A stretch of DNA of 64,000 nt from Datnioides undecimradiatus (Eukaryota; Chordata; Actinopteri; Lobotiformes; Datnioididae): the NCBI GenBank assembly GCA_008933995.1, contig WARS01000032.1:3117001-3181000 (forward strand). Reading direction: 5' to 3'. The position numbers were made by a program, and so were the translations under genes. Below the pieces are notes generated by a model. The model was not told the origin of the DNA. It saw only the letters and a program-made list of their open reading frames with translations, and made no database searches. Below are positions 57,427 through 64,000 of the stretch, one piece after another. The first letter of the stretch is position 1. Every line of letters starts with the position of its first letter.

Positions 57427-60400
57427 ACATGTGTTTCAAACCTTGGGAGTGAAGACAATACTGCAAAGAGAGGGCTTGGGCTGGTACTTCAGGACTGTCT
57501 CAGGACTGAGACTTGGTTTCTTGGTTTGTTGGTTTAAGAGTTGAGGTGTTTAGGGTAAGAGTTGGGGGGCAGGGAATGTGTTTTGTCAGTTTCTTGTTTT
57601 TGTTGTTTATCAAAAGAATAGACTGACATTTTGTTCAAATATGCATATATGCTTTCTTTACCGGGAGCAGTGATTTCCTGTCTCTGCTGGGTCTCCACTG
57701 GTTGCCTGGCAACCTCACAGTGATATCAACCAGAAGTCAGTCACTGCTTCCTCCCAAGAAATAGTCCTGCACACCCACTGGTTTTCTGTTTTGAACCTTA
57801 TTGTGCTCCCCTGTCGCCATCTTGGCAGGCTCCGCTTGACTCCTAGCTAATGTAAAAATGGGCAGCAAGGTAGACCAGATAAAGGAAGCCTGGTTACCTG
57901 CGAGGGCACCAACCTGTCACTGAAAGTAACCCCGCCTTTAATCATACACAACTTATCTCATTAATGCAGATTACTAACTCTGCTTTTTGGCTTAATTTTT
58001 CAGCTGTGAGGGTTCCTGTTTTATAAGACCAAGGAAAAAAAAGTATATCTGAGTCAATCACTCACCAGTGGACCAGTCCTCAATGACTCGCCAAACTGTT
58101 TACAGTTCGGAAATGGTTTTACCTTTTTCATGAAATAAAATGATATAGTTTTTTATGTATTTATGGACTGGAAAAAGTGGCTTGTAGCTGAGGCAAATTG
58201 TGGCTTTTGGGGCTTTTCATGAGATTTGTTGACAATAAAAATAATACAGTATCACCCTTAGTATCTTTTTATCTAGCGTATCTTGTCTCTTTTGGAAATA
58301 AAGTGTGTTTGAAGTTGAACAAGTTGAACTTCAGCTTTTACAGTAACAGTGCTCTTTCAGGTTTAAAGCTATTTCCTCCTCTTGGTTGCAAAAAGGTTTT
58401 TGGAAAGTATCTCACCCTCTTAAGTGCTCCTCACCCAGTCAGGCACTACAAATGTATTTTTGAGGCGTCATATGACCCATGTCCTGCGGGCATCTGTGTT
58501 AAGTAATTTCAGACAAAGTGGAGGAGTGGGAATAAATGTCAAGGACTGGGATATTGCTGCTGCAGTCAGTATTCAGTCTTATGTCACCACAACCTCATGT
58601 CAGCCCTTCAGCAGCCCACACATCATTAAGTGGAGGTGGTTTTTAAGCTGATAGTGCTGCTTCCCCTGGTCATTCAGGTCATTATCACTACAGGGCTTGG
58701 CTTTCCACATGCCGCCAGAGTTCCCCAAAATGTACACTTCCAACCCCTGAGATCTACAGGTCCATTAAATCAGTGGCGCTCAGAACAGAGATTTATTTAT
58801 CGCTCCACAGCCCATGTGGTCAACTTTGTGATATTCTAATGTGTAAAGGGGAAGGCCAACTGGGAGAAAAATTGGATTTCCAGCAAGAGGTCTATGATTA
58901 ATTCTGCGTCTAGATTGCTGTTTTCAGAGGTGTTGATGGAATAAATAAGTCAAAATGCAAATTTGTAAAGCAATTTTGAAATAAACTCACTTTAGACAGA
59001 TATTTTGGCTCCCTGCCTTGTCAGCAGGAAAACTGTAGGAACCAAAGGCCAAAATCATGTTAAATCAAGTTAAAGATTTTCAACTATTTAAGCTGACATA
59101 AAAAGTAGTTGCTGTTGCAAATGACAGAAATGAGAGTTAAGACTGACCAATGTGCTGCCATGCTGCATGTCTATTTTTGAAGTGTATTTATCTTTATCTA
59201 AATAAAGTACTTAGAGACCACAGGAGCTGAAACAAGATCTGAAAATGCAGCACAGGATTCACAGAGCTCTCATATACCATCTAACAGGAAATGCTGTATT
59301 GATAACAGGAGCTTGGATCACTGATGCTTTGTAGGGGTCAGCTGATTTCTTCCTATAAAGATGTAATTCAGGACAGATAATCATTCAGCTGACATGATGG
59401 CGCAGTAATTATAAATACTCTGTTGTGCCCTGTACATGGTGCATCTTTTTCAGGAAAGTATAAATGATAAACAACAAACCAGTGCAGGTTGTTCTATTTG
59501 TGATTTTAGAGCGTTCAACTTAATTGTTACAGAGAGGGAGAATCCTTCTCATTTCCATTAACTTTTGGTCAAAATGTGCATCATAAGCCCTGTTTGTGAA
59601 CCCTTATATGTTTCCAAATGGTTTATCACAAGTGTACATTACTAAAATGCTAATGGAGTTTGGTGGGGGTCCACTGAGCGTTGTCTTCCATGCTTCGTTC
59701 ATACTGTAGGTCGTCTGTCTGCTGTGATAAAACTACACAGCTGGGCCATAAACACAGGCAGAGAAAGACAAAAAGAGAGCGGCATCATAAAACATATTTG
59801 TTATGCAGATTTCCCTCATTCATCCTCCCCCACTCCATTTCATCTGGCTGATTTCCAATTTATTTGGGTTCAGTGTAGGTTCCTGGTCTAAAACCTCTAC
59901 TCCACTTGAGCATTCCCACAACAGTATAACAACTGTAATTGGTCTCCTGTGGCTTTAGAGCCCCTTGCCTGTTCTTCCATTAACACCACCACAGAGCTGT
60001 CTGGCTGCTGTCCATGGTGCTGATCTGTAAATGATGGCTTTGTGATGGACGATGCCTCCATGCTGCTCAACCCTCTGTCACACACACTACTTCATACTTC
60101 CTTCTGTCTCATGCATGATTGCTTTTCTGGAATACACAAAACATGGTACAAAACCATCATGAAAAGTCCTTTTTCCAAGTTATAAGAGTGGGAGAAAGCA
60201 AGCTTCGCCTGAAGGTGATGCACCAAACACAAGATGACTGTGGCGCAGTTTTCACTTTGGAGCAAATCATGTATATACATTTTGAATTATTTTCACATAA
60301 AATATGGATTGAAATGAATTTGCAATCAGGACTTGGAACATATTCTGTCTACACACTATGAATGTCCAACACAGGGCACAGGCTGTACCTGGCTGTGTTG

Positions 60401-60900
60401 TGTCTTCTTTATTATCAGCCTTAAAGGGGAGGAGTGCGTTTAGTGTTGCTTTTATTGCTATTTCGCCAACGCAGCCCAATGGGGAATTGTCATACCTAAA
60501 CTGCGTGTCTTTGGGTATTATACACTACATTTCTAGTGTTCAATTATTTATGGTCCCACACCAGTGCAATGCGGCAAAAATAACAGCTAAAAAGAAAGTT
60601 TGGAGGTTACAGCAGACACTTTATTTTGCTCTCAACACTTCCTCAAATTCTCCACAGAGAGGTGTATCAAGGTTGTCTTCACTGCCCACTGACTGTAATC
60701 CGTCATGTACCTCTGTGTTATTTCTGATTTGTGATCGCAACATCACACAAGTCAGAAAAAGGAATTGAAAGGGCAGGAGGAAAAAAACCCAAGCCATCCT
60801 CGTAAAAGGATCTACACAAATATCCTTAACTAAATATCAATCACAGTGCTCTTGTTAACAAAAGAAAAGGCGCTCCTTTGTTCCGTTTAATTAGCTGCAG
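57426..60900. other. Intergenic, no gene recognised
   Basis: No supported exon, RNA gene or clear mobile element. Open frames of up to about 136 codons occur here, but they have no recognisable motif and look like chance. Confidence 0.5.
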
Positions 60901-61972
60901 CTGAAGTTAGAGAAAACTCCCCAGCCCAGGGTCATTAGTATTTGCAGAGAGCGCCGCCACTTTGCTCCCTGTGGTTTCACTAAATTCACACTTTACTCTG
61001 TAATGAACTCTTTTGCATCCCTACCTCATTAGGCCTATATGGAGAAATATTAACCGCTGAGGGGCCAGAGGGTGACATAGTTCCTTTGATCACTACTCAC
61101 CGCTAAAAGCGTCTAATTGCAGGCTCACTGTGGAAGTTTCTGCCCTGAAACAGCGGCGGAGGGTAAATTGACGCGCAGGGTTTTATGCAGGCGTCCAGCT
61201 CATAAAGGGACTAGAGACACAAGCATTGACACAGTTGTGAAAGCAGAGTCAGATGCCTAAACGTCTCCAGATAAGCAGAAGCTACAGAGGTCTGGTCTGA
61301 TTCTGTTTGCGCCCCACAAACGCGCTCTTAATCTGTCACAACCCATCCTCAGTATGTTCTGACACACTAGACGGGGCGTGAACATTTCAAAAAGGCGCAG
61401 ATGAGGCGGCCAATACGCTCTCCTTTTCAACTAAGTGGATTCAAACTGCACAGTTAAACGTGGACTCTTAAAGGATTGCAGTGGCTCATCACTCCTGGGA
61501 CTGGAGACGCATATGCAATTTGCTGATAAAGCGGGAGCTTCCCTTCTCCTTTTTCACTTTTTCTTTGTAAATGCATATTTTAATTCGGAACACCAAACTG
61601 GCTGCGGATCAGCTCATTTTAAGCAGCGCTTCTGCACAAAACTGTGGAAAAAAAAAACTTGACTCGCTGACTGGAAATCATATTGACTAGAAACTTTCTC
61701 CTCATCATCTGTCTCACTGCCTGTCGGCTCGCAGACACAAAGTGAGCATTGTACAGCCAGTTTACGGAGAGGCTGCGCCCACAGTCCTTTGATTTACCGT
61801 CGGACAACACGTTTAAAGAGCATTACTACAGGTGGGTGGCGTTTCAGCTCGCTCGTTGCCGGAGTAGCCGTAGCTCAGACGCATGCAATTATCAGTGTGA
61901 GAAAGTCGCCATATGAGGCTTTTCAACTCACAGGTATCAAGAAAAGAGCGCAGATATTGTCGCCGTTATTGG

Positions 61973-62012
<40 letters not shown>

Positions 62013-62096
62013 GAAAGAGAGAGAGAGATCAAAGTTGATTGTTCAGTCGGCTTCAAGTGAATATTTTTGTATTGCAGACTCTTGCTCTAAGGGACC
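60900..62096 (+). promoter_or_regulatory. Candidate promoter and 5' untranslated region of a plus-strand gene
   Basis: Composition changes here to more GC and CpG than in the preceding 15 kb, just upstream of a good start codon. A TG/GA compound microsatellite (61973-62028) lies about 70 bp before the ATG. TTTTTGTATTGCAG ending at 62077 could be a splice acceptor, in which case the microsatellite would be intronic. Confidence 0.4.
61973..62028. repeat. TG and GA compound microsatellite
   Basis: A run of about 17 TG units followed by a GA-rich tract, immediately upstream of the candidate start codon at 62097. Confidence 0.95.
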
Positions 62097-62153
62097 ATGA
62101 ACTCATCGGCAGGTGCAGGAAACTATCGCAGGGGATCGGCCAAAGGAGAAAAG
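62097..62153 (+). CDS. Candidate first coding exon of a plus-strand gene (possibly dpp6)
   Basis: An ATG in strong context (GGGACCATGA, A at -3) opens 19 codons, MNSSAGAGNYRRGSAKGEK, which end exactly at a GTAATG donor in phase 0. I do not recognise the peptide. In human the plus-strand genes beyond the KMT2C 5' end include ACTR3B and DPP6. ACTR3B has a different start, whereas DPP6 uses several short alternative first exons joined to a shared membrane-anchor exon, so a dpp6 isoform start is possible. No downstream exon is visible to confirm it. Confidence 0.4.
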
Positions 62154-64000
62154 GTAATGTACATTTTAAGCCTTCTCTTTTCACTGCTTGTGCACATCTA
62201 GCACAAGGCATTTCTTTCCTAACCATTAGGCTTAAAAATCCACCTTCGCCAGTTGGCACAGTGTTGTTGTTGAAGTACTTCTGAAGGCGCACTGATGCGC
62301 GAGGAGACGATTTCGTTTCCGTTTGCCTTGGACTGAAAAAGAAGACGATGATAGTCGTGTTACGTGCTGTGGAGATGGCGAGGTGCTGCTGTCTTCTGGG
62401 TCTTTTATCTTGATTTTAAACTTCGGGTACTTTTTTTCGATCAGACTCGGAGTTTTCTTCCTGTGTCTGACAAATGTTTTCAAAATGTCAAGTCGGTATC
62501 ATCTTCAGTGCAGGATCACTTAAATCAGGCATTTTCTGGAGACAATAAGTGCCGCTATTTTACAGCAAATCACTCTTCTGGTTTCAAGGCAAAAACTCTC
62601 CATAAAAAGTCTCCTCGGTGGCAGTTTTTTCCACTTGCTTCCAGGAGTTAAGACTCAATAGACCAAATCATTTGATAAGATACTTGTTTACAAAGTTCAT
62701 GGACTAAATGGAGTGTCTGTGTTCAGCTTGTTCAGTAAAGCCAATTAAGTTGTCCTGATAAGAGTGTGGTTACCCTTTTCTATTCCCCTGAAGCTCTGAC
62801 TTGATGTTTTACCAACTTTTACTCTGCACATCTGCCAGATTGTGTATTACCTCCTTAGGTTAGCTGTGTGGATTACTCTTTTTTTAATGTTCTCATAAGG
62901 AAAACATCACAAATCAACCCACAGGAGTAAAAAACGCATTGTCTGCCAAACAATGCCCCCACAATAGCACTCCCATAATGCCATTTCCGAGCAGCACTCA
63001 CAACAGAAGAGATCCAAAGTTAACTTGGGTTACACAGGCAGACGCATCGATTGCAGTTTAAATAGGGGACAAAATGTGGTGACGCATGAATCAGTTTCCC
63101 TGTATGTGTTACTCTGAGGAGCGGCTGTGAAATATTTAATTGTGACAAATCTGTCTACCTCTAGGGGGCATGTTATCCCAAACAATGGTTTTTTTCAGCT
63201 TACAGGCTGTGTTGAAGGCTATTTATAGCTTTTTTTCAAACATACAGTGCCACTAGTTCAGTTTTAAATCTTTTTTGATTTTGATTGAAGAAAAAAAAAA
63301 ACCGTTTTCATTGTCACCAATGTGCTGAGAACAACGGTGGAAAGCTCTGTGTCTTCACTGAATTCATTTAATCCCATTAAGGCCGCTTGTTTTGTTTCAT
63401 TTGTGTAATTCAGTCTTGTCAAATGTGCATGTGTGGCTGCATTCTGTGTGGACTCACACCTTTGTCAGTGCTCCTGGGTTGTCATAGCTCAGACTTTGAC
63501 TGACTCTTGATATCATGCTGGAGTGAGTTTGCCCTCTGCTGGAGGCACAAAGTCACACACTGAGTGGAGATCAAGGTTCCTTGCTAGTTCCTTCCCTATT
63601 TGTCAGGATGTCAGACTTTTCTCTCATTAGATCAGTTTTACAAGCCTTCAGTCAGTATCTTTCACAGAAATTTCACTGCGATGAGAAGCTCTTACCTCTA
63701 TACATTCCACATTTCTGCTGACACCACTTACAGCTCTGTGCTGTGAAAGCCCCCAAAATCCTGAACACTGAAGTTTCTGTGACCAAAGTCTGACTATTTA
63801 AGGAATCACAGGCTCAGGCTATTAAATTCTACTATAATCTGTGGTCAATTTGCATAGAAAAGAAATCATTAAGTCTGGCTGTGGATATCCGAGCTGCCCT
63901 CCTTCTCAGAGGATAGGGCGAATTGGGAAAAAATGCAGACATGTCTTCACTGAAACTCATTATGCCTGATTTGGTTGTTATGATCCTGCCCTGAGAATGG
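62154..64000 (+). other. Downstream of candidate first exon, nothing recognised
   Basis: If the candidate exon is real this is its first intron. No second exon or repeat element recognised up to the window end; poly-A and poly-T tracts are present near 62880 and 63290. Confidence 0.45.

Noticed and set aside
60358..60768. Plus-strand 136-codon open frame
   Set aside because: No recognisable domain and mixed low-complexity composition; chance open frame.

Overview
This is a teleost-fish genomic window. The evidence is spliced vertebrate-type coding exons closely matching the histone methyltransferase KMT2C (MLL3), short AT-rich introns, a decayed fish-type Tc1 transposon, and a CATC-linked interspersed repeat common in fish. 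No bacterial-style operon, rRNA, tRNA or CRISPR array was seen.

Region 1 (46-36280, minus strand) holds the N-terminal part of a kmt2c orthologue. I resolved 32 coding exons; 31 align collinearly with my memory of human KMT2C and one (2037-2084) is inferred from its splice sites and phase. Every junction has GT/AG ends and compatible phase, giving 5,015 nt (about 1,671 codons) of continuous reading frame. In order they encode an AT-hook, an extended PHD finger, the first PHD cluster, a low-complexity linker with a tandem peptide repeat, basic RG/AT-hook-like segments, the second PHD cluster, and a basic and acidic tail leading towards the HMG-box region. The gene runs off the left edge, so the HMG box, FYR and SET domains are outside the window. 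The ATG lies one base after a good splice acceptor, so a non-coding first exon is likely further upstream, perhaps in the CpG-richer stretch near 41.1-42.6 kb.

Region 2 (about 36.3-61 kb) is gene-poor. It contains the presumed kmt2c promoter area, one 246-bp inverted-repeat element at 45.2 kb, microsatellites, an interspersed repeat at 51.9 kb, and otherwise no supported gene.

Region 3 (about 61-64 kb) has GC-richer sequence and a candidate first coding exon on the plus strand (62097-62153, strong Kozak context, GT donor). It is divergent from kmt2c. Human synteny makes a dpp6 alternative first exon possible, but the 19 residues alone cannot prove it.

The introns carry several fossil DNA transposons that can be recognised by eye: a Tc1 remnant (7.3-7.8 kb), a TTAA-flanked THAP-bearing Kolobok-like element (18.0-18.8 kb), a TAA-flanked long-inverted-repeat element (28.1-28.7 kb), a hAT transposase fragment (33.4-33.6 kb) and a short inverted-repeat element (15.5 kb).
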